From assembly GCA_003024785.1 (NCBI GenBank), contig PUQB01000176.1, positions 124,001-188,000 on the forward strand: a stretch of 64,000 nt of DNA, written 5' to 3'. A model generated the notes under the pieces. It did not search any database and had not been told where the DNA came from. It worked only from the letters and a program-made list of their open reading frames with translations. The stretch comes from Selaginella tamariscina. Taxonomy: Eukaryota > Streptophyta > Lycopodiopsida > Selaginellales > Selaginellaceae. Shown here piece by piece: positions 47,578 to 60,467 of this stretch (the first letter of the stretch is position 1; each line of letters starts with the position of its first letter). A program made the position numbers and the translations under genes.

Positions 47578-49612
47578 CACACACACATATATATATATAA
47601 TCCAGTGTTTTTAACAGGTTTTCTCAGCTGCTGCTAGAGCATCCTCTAATTGCAGCATTTTATATCTAAGATGGTTTTGCCAGCGTTTATATCAAAATAC
47701 GATGTACGGGGGAACGATCTACGTCCATACGACGTAGGTATACTCGAGGTGGTTGTATCCGTACTCGGTGCTGTACGGGATGTCGCCGTGCAACAGGATT
47801 CCCCTCTGGACACCACGTGGTTGGAGCAAGTATATTCTTTGATTCCAGGACTTGAGCGAATATTCTCCATGTGGATATCCTCTGCGAAAGATGGGAGAAG
47901 TTCTTCGGCAGAACACCTCATGAAAACTTGTTGTAAGCTTATATTTATGTATGCCAGTGCGTGCGCGTCTGTTTCATATACATAATGTATACAGCATACA
48001 TATACCAGGAAACTCACACACGATAGTAGTTAGTTCTACACAATATTTAAATTAATTTTACTATAGATAATTAATTTATGGTAAATCTAATTACTAATTA
48101 ATTTTGTTATCTGATTCATATTTTTGTTATAGTGTCCGGATTACAATGCTTGGCTACATTTCCTGGATATCTTTCTTCTCTACCCGATGAAGAAGCATGT
48201 TCCTTCGTTTCAAAGCCAATGGATATTCTTCTTCACAAAGGGGAATATGCTTCGTGCTGGACACAGGCAGTGGAATATACTTCAGCAGTATGTGAGAACC
48301 AAGATAGATTCTCGAATTTTGGAATATCTACGAATCTACTGAAGCATATAGTGGAGGATATCGTACAAGCTGCCACTTCAGAAAAGGAGGATACACGTCC
48401 GTACATGCATGCCATCGCGTGTATTTCCAAAGCAAGCAGATCAGCTCGTGATTTATTCATCACTGAACTTCAAAAGCATATGAAGGTTAATCTATGTGCA
48501 TGCATGCGTGTGTGTATATGTATATAACTTAGTGGTTTATTGTATACATACGCGCACGTCCACTATCATAGTTACAGAATGAGAAAATATAACGCTGTTT
48601 TATTCATCAATATAATTTTATTAACGTAACAATCTCATTATATAAACGCATGTAATAACAACTACGTATTGAAAAAGCTTCCAGGTGGCGTGTGGATATT
48701 ATATATCTAATATGCATTAATATATATTCTAGGTACTATTTTGATCACTAACATGTATGTACATCTGCACACTCATACGTGGTGTGTTAATAGATATGTG
48801 TATGTATGTGTACCTACATTGAAAGTTTTTATAAACAGCTATGTGACGGAAAAGATGCTTCAACGAGGATCTTATCGTGCTATTACAATCTCTATCTGAA
48901 GTTTTCCACTCATTGTAAGTTAACACATACACACACACACACACCATAATAGTGTTTATATTTTTATACTTAATCCAATACGTTGTTCGACACTCCAGAT
49001 ATGAAAATGACTTGGAGAACATTCATGTACCGGCCTTACAAATATGTATGAAGATTTGGTCTTCGACTGTTACGCTTTCTGCTGTTTCTGATGAGGTAAT
49101 AACTTTATATATATTTATATAATGCTATCTCTCTCTCTCGCACACACACACACACACACGTACGACATGTGTGTGTGTATTTGTATGCATAGTTCAAATA
49201 TACAGACATATATGCATATACATATATATAGTCAATAGCTTGTCTATGTATGTCTGTCTTATATGGATAGATAATATCTACCGATAGATAAAATCTGTCT
49301 ATGTGTAATACATATACATATCTACATAATTGCGCACAGAAACGCACAATATACATATACACATACACACATAGATAATTTATATTTTCTAAGTTTATCG
49401 TTTGGTTTATTTCAGGTTTTACTCCCGTTGCTCGATCTTATGCGAGTATGTGTGTCACTGTGTGATGTAAACGGGCAGCAAACAGTTATACTGAAGGCAT
49501 TTGATACTATTCAACTCCATGAAGCTGCTCACACTTGGCTTGTAGCGCTCTTCTCTTCTGTTGCTGTTGCTGCAAGGCCCGAGTTTACTCTTCTTCAGGT
49601 AATGTCTCTCTT

Positions 49613-49669
<57 letters not shown>

Positions 49670-50812
49670 TGCACATTTCAATAATGCTATGCATTATTGG
49701 CTTATGAATATACACACAATGATACTGAATTTTTTCTTCCAGGATGTTAAAGTAATAAAGCTGCTATTAAGAACATCATTGAGCATCGAATGTTCTACGA
49801 TAAGGGAGAATATTCACGAGACACTCGCATCAATAGTAAATAAATGGTGCACAAAGGCTTATGAACTGGATGACGTCATCCATTTTTTCTTAACGAGCGA
49901 GGAGGTTACACCTAACGTGGTAAACCTTTTATCATGGCTTGCTAAAGGGTTGGCTATGAGGGGCCATGCAAAGGTGGCGGACATTGCTGCTATTCTCCTT
50001 AACACACTTAAAGAGGTACACGCTCTGTGTGTGTGTGTGTGATATTAATATTTCTGTGAAGTATTTATTAAAGTATGTTTGTATGGAAAAGAATCATATA
50101 TAGTTCATTGAATAATATCATACAAAAGATTTGCCCAGATATATCATATGCTATAGAGTATAAGACTTTCCATTAACCACGTTTTATTTTACTCAGCATC
50201 ATTAGGCATGTTTTCTAGAATATGATATATGCTGTCGACACATAATTTTCTATATACTATCATATATATTATTATCTCGTAATGATATACGGTTATTATT
50301 TACGGATTTATTAAGTACCATAAACTAAAAGAACATTATATGTAAGTATGCACATTATATATACATAAATCCCCGCATAAGGTATGTATATAGGTACTAT
50401 ATATGTACATTTAGATGTGTGTATGTTCGTTTTATGTACATTATATATCTTCACAAATGTATAACAAATGTGTATATATATTTCAGGGGGAGATGAGGGT
50501 GTAAGAAATGCAGCTGCTAAGGGACTTAAATATTATAATGAGAGACTCCAAAGCTTTAAATAAGCAATATTTGCGAATATTCGACCTCTATACAAGCAAA
50601 GATTTTTCAACAGTCTTCTACATCCTTTTCCACAGGCATTAAAAGATGCGAAGGACCACATTTCCAGGTTTATAATAATAACTTATTTAATGTTTATATT
50701 TATTGTAATAATATTGATACTATCCAACGTTTATATTTCATTTTGTAAATCATTTGTAATTGTAATTTTGATGCATAAATATTATTAACACATCTCTCTC
50801 TCTCTCTCTCTC

Positions 50813-50886
<74 letters not shown>

Positions 50887-51771
50887 TCTGTCTGTCTGTC
50901 TGTCTCTCTCTCTCTCCCTCCACACACGCACACACGCACACACACACACACACACACACATCTCGCATCCGTATATTACGATATACGTATTATATAATTT
51001 ATATGTCCACACCATATATTTTTATTGTAATAATATTAATATTAAATGAATTAATGAATTATGTTTAAGTCAGGGCTTGGCTAATTCGGGGATTTAGTAA
51101 TCTTATTCTAGACACTCCTGTAACTGCATTGCTTTGTGAGCGTGAAAAGGTAAGATTTAATCAAACTGCCATAACATTTTAAATAAAACAGCTATACATT
51201 TAAATAGTTTATAAGTTAACTTTCGAAGTATTACCTTAACTTCTTAAAAATTAAATATAGTAATTTAGTATTAATTGTTATTTATGACTTTTATCTTTGT
51301 TTTTACACAGGTTTTTCCTTTGTTATTAGAAGGTTTACCAAACCTTGCTTCAAATGCAGAGGATTCGGATATACTCCACGGCAATTTACTTATACTGTCT
51401 TCCTTCCTTGTTGAGGGTGACCATGGTAATGAAATTATATTATAAACTTTAACTATATATATGAATTATTTATTTATTTTATTAATAATTAATGTTTATG
51501 CAGCTATTGTTGGGGATCACATTAACACTGTGGTAAACCGCCTTGGAGAGTTAACTCAGTACAGATACTCGATGGTATGTATATATGTACGTATGCATGT
51601 GTGTGTGTTACAACATGCTTATCCATATAAAGGTGTGTACATTGAGCAGTAGAGATTTAAAGAGTCCAATATGATTGATATATAATTATTAAATGAATTT
51701 TAATTTTAAAATAGCAAAAATAAAGCTTACTATACGAATGTACGTAGATGTGTGTTGTGTATGTATGTACG

Positions 51772-51802
<31 letters not shown>

Positions 51803-52118
51803 ACATTAACTTATTTGATGTTTGCAGGCTGTAAGGCAAACTTCACTTCAATGTATTGCTGCACTTGCAGGCCTTCCTTATGCTGTCATTTATCCTTCAA
51901 CAAAGCAGGTATTATTATTGATATTATTACTGTATAATTTAAAATCAATACCATGCGAAAGTTCAATATTTAAACAAACATCGTGATTAAATATTTAAAA
52001 ATTAATCGTTTTTAATGATAAAATGTAGATTTTAAAGGTATTACGTCGATCATTAGACGATCCTAAGAGAGCTGTACGTAATGAAGCTGCAAGGTGCTAC
52101 CAAGCGTGGTAAGTGTTA

Positions 52119-52160
<42 letters not shown>

Positions 52161-52275
52161 TAATATTTTTTTAATTGTTATTAATTAATTAATTTATGTT
52201 TGCAGGACAAGCATGTCGTCGAAGGCCTCAAGAATCTTGGTTAAATTTTTTTTTAATTTACATAAATTAATATAG
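43995..52275 (+). CDS. MMS19: MMS19-like cytosolic Fe-S assembly / DNA repair factor
   Basis: MMS19 is the HEAT-repeat adaptor of the CIA complex that delivers Fe-S clusters to DNA polymerases, helicases (XPD) and others. About 22-23 exons; the clearest are 43995-44054, 44170-44232, 45490-45635, 46257-46310, 46442-46528, 46625-46960, 47618-47932, 48133-48485, 49416-49598, 49743-50015, 50487-50667, then a terminal set to the stop at 52275. Matches to plant MMS19: EEVV then AIDGEKDPRC region, FSDPHGPLAE, FLLEKLSSSVKDAKLQSL, VLPAFISKYD, SGLQCLATFPGYLS, IRPLYKQRFF, and the C-terminus RRSLDDPKRAVRNEAARCYQ then AWTSM. At least five single-base deficits are needed, for example in exons at 45.3, 45.9-46.1 and 48.85 kb. 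All introns keep GT-AG. About 1,000 codons against about 1,130 in Arabidopsis. Likely a functional gene in an unpolished sequence. Confidence 0.87.
44085..44160. repeat. (CT)n(TA)n in MMS19 intron 1
   Basis: Broken CT tract from 44085 changing to TA at 44132-44159, immediately before the 3' splice site. Confidence 0.9.
44265..44390. repeat. (CA)n(TA)n(GA)n(GT)n compound microsatellite, MMS19 intron 2
   Basis: CA, then TA, then GA, then GT tracts follow each other without unique sequence. One of the few purine (GA) tracts on a coding strand in this window. Confidence 0.9.
47470..47599. repeat. (TATC)n(CT)n(CA)n(TA)n array in an MMS19 intron
   Basis: TATC at about 47470-47490, an unbroken CT run of about 40 units to 47573, then CA and TA, ending about 18 bp before the 3' splice site at 47617. 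Confidence 0.92.
50790..50962. repeat. (CT)n(GT)n(CT)n(CA)n array in an MMS19 intron
   Basis: More than 160 bp of dinucleotide repeats in one intron. The (GT) and later (CA) arms can fold back on each other. Confidence 0.9.
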
Positions 52276-52283
52276 GGTTAATG

Positions 52284-52323
<40 letters not shown>

Positions 52324-53096
52324 TGAACTATTATCATAATCATTCGAGTATATTATATGTGCAGAAATAATTATATATACTAAACTATATAGTTTTGCCA
52401 CGTGTACATGCAAATATTTTATTCCGTCTACGTGTCGGTTTTCCAAGTCTCGTGGAAGTTTTGATTGCGCACATGATGTTTTCTGTCAGGGGACACGTTA
52501 TATAATAGATTAGCATCTTAAGCCAGACCGTCGGATTAGACATTTATTATGTAATTTGAAACTCTTAACCGTGGCCGTTGGATTATTTTAAACGGCTGAG
52601 ACAGTGTACAACTCGGACGCGTGGAACCAACCATGCATGTGCGAAGGTATATTCTTCTTGCACGGCATATAAAAGGTACTAAGAAGCCAAGCTGTGGTTC
52701 AAATGTACATAGGGATTCATTGTCTTCTTGCTGTTTGATAAGCGCCTTGATCGATCGCGGCTGTTATCAGGTACAAAAATCGCAGTTTTACAGCGTTCTT
52801 CGATGCCGCTGTACTCATTTTTTCTTAGCTTCTGTGCAGGAAAAGAACGATTTTTGGCTGGATTCATAGGCGCTGATCGATTAGGTACTCATTTTTCCAT
52901 CGATTTCTGAGGCGCTGTGCAGTAAATCTTCTCGGCTGTCTTTGTTCTTTGTTCGATTTGCACAGAAAACCCATCTTTGGATAGGCGCTAAACAGGAAAC
53001 AAGATTCTCTTGCTGCTCCCGCTCTTGAGCGGTCGCGGCACGGTCTGCGAGCTGTTTAGGGTTCTTGAGCTGCACGGATCGACTGAGCTTCACAAA
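52276..53096 (+). promoter_or_regulatory. MMS19 3' flank and promoter/5' leader of the ribokinase-like gene
   Basis: (CT)n(CA)n tract at 52283-52322, a CACGTG G-box at 52399-52404, and a TATA-like CATATAAAAG at about 52666-52676 that would place transcription start near 52700. The leader then shows repeated GCGCTG/GATCGAT-type blocks (52735-52960) and one TTTAGGGTT telo-box at about 53055. No gene of its own is seen here. Confidence 0.5.
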
Positions 53097-54953
53097 ATGA
53101 CGGGGAGGAAGATGAATCGTTTACTCGTCGTGGTCGGATCCGCCTATGCAAATGTGGTTGTTCATGTTCAAAGGTTGCCGGCCGCTGGAGAGACGCTTCT
53201 TGCCAACAGCGGCACGGTTACTGCCGGTGGAAAAGGGGCAGTTCAATCCGCTTGTGCTGCTCGCCTCTCATGTCCCACGCATCTTGTTGCACAGGTCAGT
53301 TTTTTTCATCCCTTTCATGGCATGCAGGCGTTTTTCATATCATGCATACATGTAAACATGTGCGTAAGCCATAGTTGGTCATGTTATTTAGAATCTATTC
53401 GGTATTTCCTTTTCTGTCTTGTTCATCGGAGACAGCAAAGGACAAAGAAAGAAGAAAGCAAACATCCTCTGTTTTTGAATCTAGTGGGTTATGTGCGCGC
53501 ACACACATAATAAACTCATAATGCATGTATGTGTATAATACACATATACGTATAATACATTTCCTTTGATCCAGATAGGAAAGAATGGACATGGTGCCAT
53601 GATCAAAGAAGCTCTGGCGAGTGCTGGAGTGATACTTGACCACATAGCTGAAGTATGTACGGCTACAGGGCAATCGGTCGTCATGGTAAGAACCACTGTT
53701 GGAAATCTACATATACCATTGTGTATAGTACGTATGAAAGATATAACATGCCTAATATAATGTAGATGGATGAAACGGGGGAAAGACATCCGTTTTACTC
53801 CAAGGAGCAAATGTTTCATGGCCTCGTCTGGAAGCTGGGATTGGAAGACTTCAGCCAGGTGCACAGCAGATCATCCGCTGTGCTGCTGCTTTACTTCTCC
53901 AAAGAGAAGTTCCAGACGCCGTCAATCTTGAAGCTGCTAAGGTACATTCTTTTATGCACAGTGTGTGTGTGTGAGAGAAAGAGAGTTTTTGTAATGATGT
54001 GAAAGCATATTGGATTAGTGGATTATAGACAAGCTTTGCTTGCCTTGTGATCTCGTTATATATTATATAGTTATATATATCAATATTGAAAGCTAACGAA
54101 CATGTTTAGATAGCAAAAAGTTCGAATATTCCCGTAATACTGGACAGCAGTGGGACCGATTCTTCTATTCCGGAAGAGCTGTTAAAGTATGTCACAGTTC
54201 TATGCTCAACTATGGGGGATCTTGCACGTATTGCTGGGTCATCCATTGCCAACACCGATGAAGCCATCGTAGCAGCCAGGAAATGCATCATTGACATGGT
54301 AATATATATGATTATATATATGTATATATGTATGTCTGTGTGCATACTATCTACGTAACAAGGTATATTTCTAGGTTGGCTACGCATTAACTACGCGTTT
54401 ACATTCACATGAATCACTTATTACGATATGGACCCTCTCTCCCTCTACTGTATATGATATTATGTATATGCGACCATTAGGTAGGTACTGAAGCGGGAAG
54501 TTTTTGCACAGGGTATCGAACAGGTGTTAATAAAGCTTAAGCAGGAGGGATTAGTGCTGGTAACTAAGGAAGAAGTTTATGTTCAAAGTGTGGTGCCGGG
54601 CCCTCACATTTCATTCATCTCTCCTCTGGCCGACGATGTACTGACGTCAGCATATGCTGTTGCTTTCGTGGAGGGCCAGTTACCTGCTGACGCTCTCCTG
54701 TTCTCAGGTAATTCATGCACCTGCATATACGGTATATATCTATACTAGACGGCTGCATTTATGCTATAGATAAGCATGATGGATTACAGCGCATCATAGA
54801 CAGACACATACACACATCTATATGCGTGCACTATGCATGAGACACAGTGAGTGTGTATCACATATGTATACACACACACACACACACACATGTGTGTGTG
54901 TGTGTATAACATATCTACATACATACATAGAATATTCATGTGTGCTATAGAAT

Positions 54954-54990
<37 letters not shown>

Positions 54991-55091
54991 TGTATGTAGT
55001 TTGTGCGGCTGCATCTTGTGCTCGTTCCAAAGTTGGGATTGCAAGCCTGCCAGATAGGAAAACAGTCATGAAGATTGTACAGGAGAACTGA
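53097..55091 (+). CDS. Ribokinase-like PfkB-family protein, atypical active site
   Basis: Six exons: 53097-53294, 53575-53685, 53766-53941, 54110-54298, 54512-54707, 55000-55091; about 320 residues, the usual length. N-terminus RLLVVVGSAYANVVVHV aligns with the ribokinase GSANAD strand. AGGKGAVQSACAARL is the GGKGAN motif. Later blocks are KNGHGAMIKEALASAGV, VNLEAAK, IPVILDSSGTDSSIPEELL, EQVLIKLKQEGLVLV, YAVAFVEGQLPADALLFSVCAAAS and ASLPDRKTVMKI. Plant ribokinase phosphorylates ribose in plastids; I see no clear transit peptide here. Oddities: where the family has DTTGAGD this protein has FISPLADD, keeping only the last Asp, and the substrate-binding Asp of the N-A-D motif is replaced (Y-A-N). 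Exon 3 lacks one base before the GANVSWPRL block. Probably an inactive or re-purposed paralogue. Confidence 0.8.
54956..54986. repeat. (TA)n tract in the last intron of the ribokinase-like gene
   Basis: Uninterrupted TA run ending 13 bases before the final acceptor. Confidence 0.9.
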
Positions 55092-58000
55092 GTGCTTATA
55101 TATATATATATATATATTAGACGTGTCCTTATATATGTGGCTGTTTTTGTAAAGGGGCTCCTATTAGCTATACGAATTTTGATGTTAAATGTAAATGATA
55201 GATTTCACAGTGTAGCCTTAAAATTATTTATCTAAAATCATTTGAAAAAAATATAAGTGATACATCAATTTATTAATTTAATAAAATTTAAGCATAATTA
55301 GTAATAATTAAAAATTAAATATTTGAATTTTTATAATCAAATATTTAAGCTTACAAATCATATACATGGTCAATATTAGTTACGTAGAATAAATTTATTC
55401 TTATAAATAAATTATTAATAATAGGTTCGATATTTTCATCAATTATATATCATATTGTTGTGGAAAAAATCTCTCTGATAATTGTGAACGTAAAGAGGTA
55501 GATTTTAATATTTAATATTCAAAATATTATGTTATAAAATTATTTTATCAAGAAATATAAGTTAATTTTGAAGCATTACATATTTCAGACAATGTTATTT
55601 AAGTTCAATTTATTATGTTTTATATAATGTATATGTTTAAAAATATATTTATATATTAAGTAAACAATATACTAAAATATTAAAGTTTGCATTTGTGTTT
55701 GAATTAAACATTCTAAAATTAAATGAATTTCCTCAATTTTGACCATTGATAAATTTTCAATTCAATGTTTTAATTTGTAAACGGAATATAAAAGCATAAA
55801 TTATCAAAAATACTTTTAAAATTAATAAATAATTATTTAAAGTTCTTAAATAAATTTTTTATTATATTCTTTAAGTATGAGAGAATTTAACATTGGAAGT
55901 TATGTAAATCAATTTTGATATATAGCCCTATTTATATTTATTAAAAATATAAATATTATATTAGTGACACTTTTGAAAAATAAATAAATATTAATAAAGT
56001 TTAATATTTAATTATGAAGATAAAGATATAAATATATATTTGATTATTAATATAAATATTATATCCCAAATGATATAAAGATCCCTATCTTTAACCAATA
56101 ATGTATATTAATAAATTAGATTTCCCTTAACATAAATTATGATTATGATTTAGTTTAAAAAATTTATCTTTCTCTTTTTTTATTGTATTTTTTTATAAGA
56201 TAATTTTTATGATTTTCATTTATTTTTTCTTTTTCATTTGAATTAATATTCACTTTAATCTTTCATAAATATCAATAACAATAATTCATAATTAATAAAA
56301 TTTGGTGAATTATAAATAAAGTATAATAAACAAAGTCATGTATGATAAATATATATACTATATATATTATACATTTTTTAGAAAAAGATGAACTATATAT
56401 ATTATATTTATATTTAAAATTATAATTATTATGATTGCATACCATAAAAACTTACCAATTGATTTTTTTTTATATACAGACGTGAATGAATTCTCAAACA
56501 CGTATTTTCAAAAGTTCTACATATTTAAACTTTATTTTTATTTATAAATTAAAATATTAATGATGAATTTAAATTACATTAATAAAGTACAAATGGATAA
56601 AATGAATAACAACGATTTATTAAGATAAATATAAATAAATAAAATAAATAACAAAGATTTGCATGATTATTTAACTTTAAACTTTATATAAAAAGTTCTT
56701 ATGTAAGACAATTACAATCATTTTAATCAATTTTTACTAAAAATATTTTAAGAATAAGAATATAATATAAAATAAATTTTTTAATACATTTGTTATCAGA
56801 AAAGTAATAAAAGTGTCTTAAAACCCAATATTATAATATTCTAATTTTAAATAACTTATAAATTTTGTTTTCAAAAATTATTTCTTTTGCTAATATTATA
56901 TAACTATATATATATAGATGTCTTTTCACACATACTTACATATATACATATTATATACATGTAATAAAGTATAAAAGTATATTTATATTCTAAATTTAAA
57001 TAGTACACATGATATTTTAACACATAATTTATAAGGGTATATATTTAACATCATTTGCTTTCTTAATTTAAAGATAATACATTATTAAATACATAAACAT
57101 TTATTAATTTAAAAATAAAAGTAAAATTAAACTCTGTCAATGTCACAAATCTCATTATTATACATATATAATATTTTATTTTTTATAATTATAATTTTTT
57201 AAAATAAAATTTAAACCATTTAATTAAGACATATCCTTAACATATAGTGACATATTCTAATATAACCTCAATAAAATTATGTATTTTTTATATATGTGAA
57301 ATAGTTTAATTTAAAATCTCAGTATCATATTATACATATCCACTTAAAAGAAAAAAAAACTTTGATATCAAATACTTTTAACTACATATATTTATATACA
57401 TAATATATAATATAGAAAAATATTCATTGTGTAACTAAATATTAATCCCAAATAGCATTTAAATTTAAAGGATTTATAATCAAATTAAATAAATAGTTTT
57501 TCAATGAGATGTATTTGATTTTTATTAATAATAATGAATAAAAGTGTATTTATTTTTTCCTAAACACATTATTATATTTTCACGTGGAGTGTTGTCTTTA
57601 TTAAATAAATTTAAAAATGATATTGACTGTGCATAAGTTCCACAACAATTAAATATATAATTTAAAAATCACATTTACTTTAGTGTTGTTTTTGTAAAAA
57701 TTATAACGTACATTCGCTTATTCGTTATAAGTCAGCATTCTTTTTAATAAAATATTTACTGGTAACTTAATTAATTTATCACAAATTTAAATTTATATTA
57801 AATTAAACAATATATATTGTATTATAAATTAAAAAAGTAATATTCAAGAGAATTAATAAAATTAAATTTAAGTTACGATATAGATAGATAGATTATACGG
57901 TTAATATTAATAGCTGTATATTAGATGTGTGTGCAAGTTTATCCAAATAATTTAAATTACAATATAATTTTTAAAAATTTAAATACCCATGAAAAGTAAT

Positions 58001-58338
58001 AACATTAAATTAACGTATGTTTAAATTATTTTAAATTATAAGCATGTAGATTTTTTGTCACAGAAGTTGCACAAAGGTGTGTTACAAATATATTTCCATT
58101 TGTGTGTGTGTGAGAGTCTGATGATTAAGTATACAAATATATTTCAATTTGTGTGTGTTCATAAATAAAATTCAAGGATGGTTTTTAAACATTATATACA
58201 GACACACACACACACACACACACACAGATATATATATAGTGTGTGTGTGTGTGGAGAGAGAGGGAGAAAGAGTTTTCATGGTAAAATGTGGTCTTTGATT
58301 CCCATGTTCAAAATTTCACAAACGCCTTTCATATTTCT
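55092..58338. other. 3.2-kb very AT-rich gene-free stretch
   Basis: Mostly A/T with long poly-A/T-rich words (TTTATT, ATAAAT) and few G or C. No open frame, LTR end or RNA gene stands out. From about 58,200 on there are (CA)n, (TG)n and (TA)n tracts in the 3' flank of PRP39. The two flanking genes converge on this region. Confidence 0.7.
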
Positions 58339-58414
58339 TCACCACTGTGCGGCAGTCCAATTCCCATTCGCATCCTACAAACAATATCATCATGTGCGTG
58401 TGTATATTATGCAC

Positions 58415-58448
<34 letters not shown>

Positions 58449-58763
58449 TGTGTGTGTGTGTGTGTATGTGTGTGTTATGTGTATATATGTATATTCATGT
58501 GTAATAGATATATGCATATTACGTCTGTGTGTTGTGATGCGTGACTATAGACGTATGTGTTATGTGTGTACGTATAGAGTACCTGCTGGTAAGTCGTCTG
58601 AGGATATGTAGCTGTTTGAGGATATGTAGCAGTAGTATAGGTCTGTTGCTGTGGATATTGCGCATAATAATTGTAGTTTGCCTGCAAGCATACAAAATCA
58701 AAAGATCATACATAAGCCACTTTCTCAGCAGCGTATATATACAATGTTTATATATCGGTGCCT

Positions 58764-58808
<45 letters not shown>

Positions 58809-60336
58809 GTGCTTTATATTAGATATGGGATGCTGACGTAAATGTATCTAAGTTAACATGAATGTTAAGTACGGTGTGTGTGTGTTCAAACTGCATGATA
58901 GAACATATAGTTCATGTGAATATGTGAAATGGAATGCATCATATATTGTATAGAGATACATACCGGGTAAGCTGCTTGAGACCACTGCTGTTGCGGCTGT
59001 TGCGGCTGTTGCTGCTGCTGCTGCCAAGTTTGATAAGTCCACTGTGTTTGACCATTGGAATATACCGCGGTGTTTGCAGGAACAACCGCAGTAGGTGCCG
59101 TTTTCAAAACCTTCGGACGATCCGATAAAAGACCACCGTCCATTGAAGGCCTCTTCTTGACATCAGCCCCCCTTGTGTATGTAAACTGCTGCCTGTGACG
59201 TGTTTCCGCCTGCCTATACTCCTCCCTTGTTCCATAGAAGTCTAAAAACTGCAGGCAGATAACCATGCGTCAGGCTCATGTGTATCTATGTATATGTGTC
59301 TGACATAGATGCATACCGACTGTATTCAATCATGTACCCATCGCATCCATGTTATACATGTATATGAACGTGTGTGTGTGTGTGTGTGGGAGTGGATATG
59401 TCCATGTATGTATATGCATACGTATGGATATATAGATTTATATATATATTCATGACAGGGTATCCTGTGGTCTACTAATGAACACACGCACACATGCACG
59501 AACATACTTCCAAAAACAAGGTAGAAATCTCCTCATGGTCCAAGTTTGTGAGACCGACATCCTGTCCGTTTGCTAGTATTGCACGGTCAACTACACTCTC
59601 CAGTTTCTGTATTTCCTTCTCTCCCGGACACAGCGTCTCGAAGTGTATTGCAGCCTATAAACAGAGTTATACTTCTGCATATATATAAGTCTATGTGTGT
59701 GTCAGGTACCTCCAAATAACTTTAGAATATGGCAGTTTCGCCAGTGCGATATCTATAATCTCTTTCGCCTTATCTAGCAATCCAGCCTGGGAAAAAGGAA
59801 ACAAAAGAAAGTTAATTCCGATATATGATAGCTTTAATAAATGCACATATGCTTACCCCGTAAAGAAAGCGAGCGTACTTAACGTATAAGAAAGGCAAAA
59901 CTCTAGAATCTTCCTTAGCCTTCTCTACTTCCAATGCTGATTCATAAATGACACATGCAGCATCCACATCCCCTGACATAACAGCATATATATATAATGA
60001 TATATTAGAGATAAGTTCACACACACACATCCATATATGTTCACATATACAGCAACACGGAGATATGAATCTGAATCATTATACACGTGTATATACATAT
60101 GATGAATGTATATACGTGCGTGTAAACTCTACCTGACGTTTTTCAAAATTCGCATGCTTCGAGATCACTTCAAGAAGGCCAGGAACGATTTCGGAGCTAA
60201 GTATTGTATACTCTTTACGAGCACCTGCAGCATCTCCCTTCCTTTCCTTGTAACGAGCCGCATACATATGAATTTCCGGCCTCCTCTGTTTGCTCATCAA
60301 AATTTCATACATGAACACTTGTGTGTGTGTGTGTGT

Positions 60337-60381
<45 letters not shown>

Positions 60382-60411
60382 CCATACATGAACACTTGTG
60401 TGTGTGTGTGC

Positions 60412-60467
<56 letters not shown>

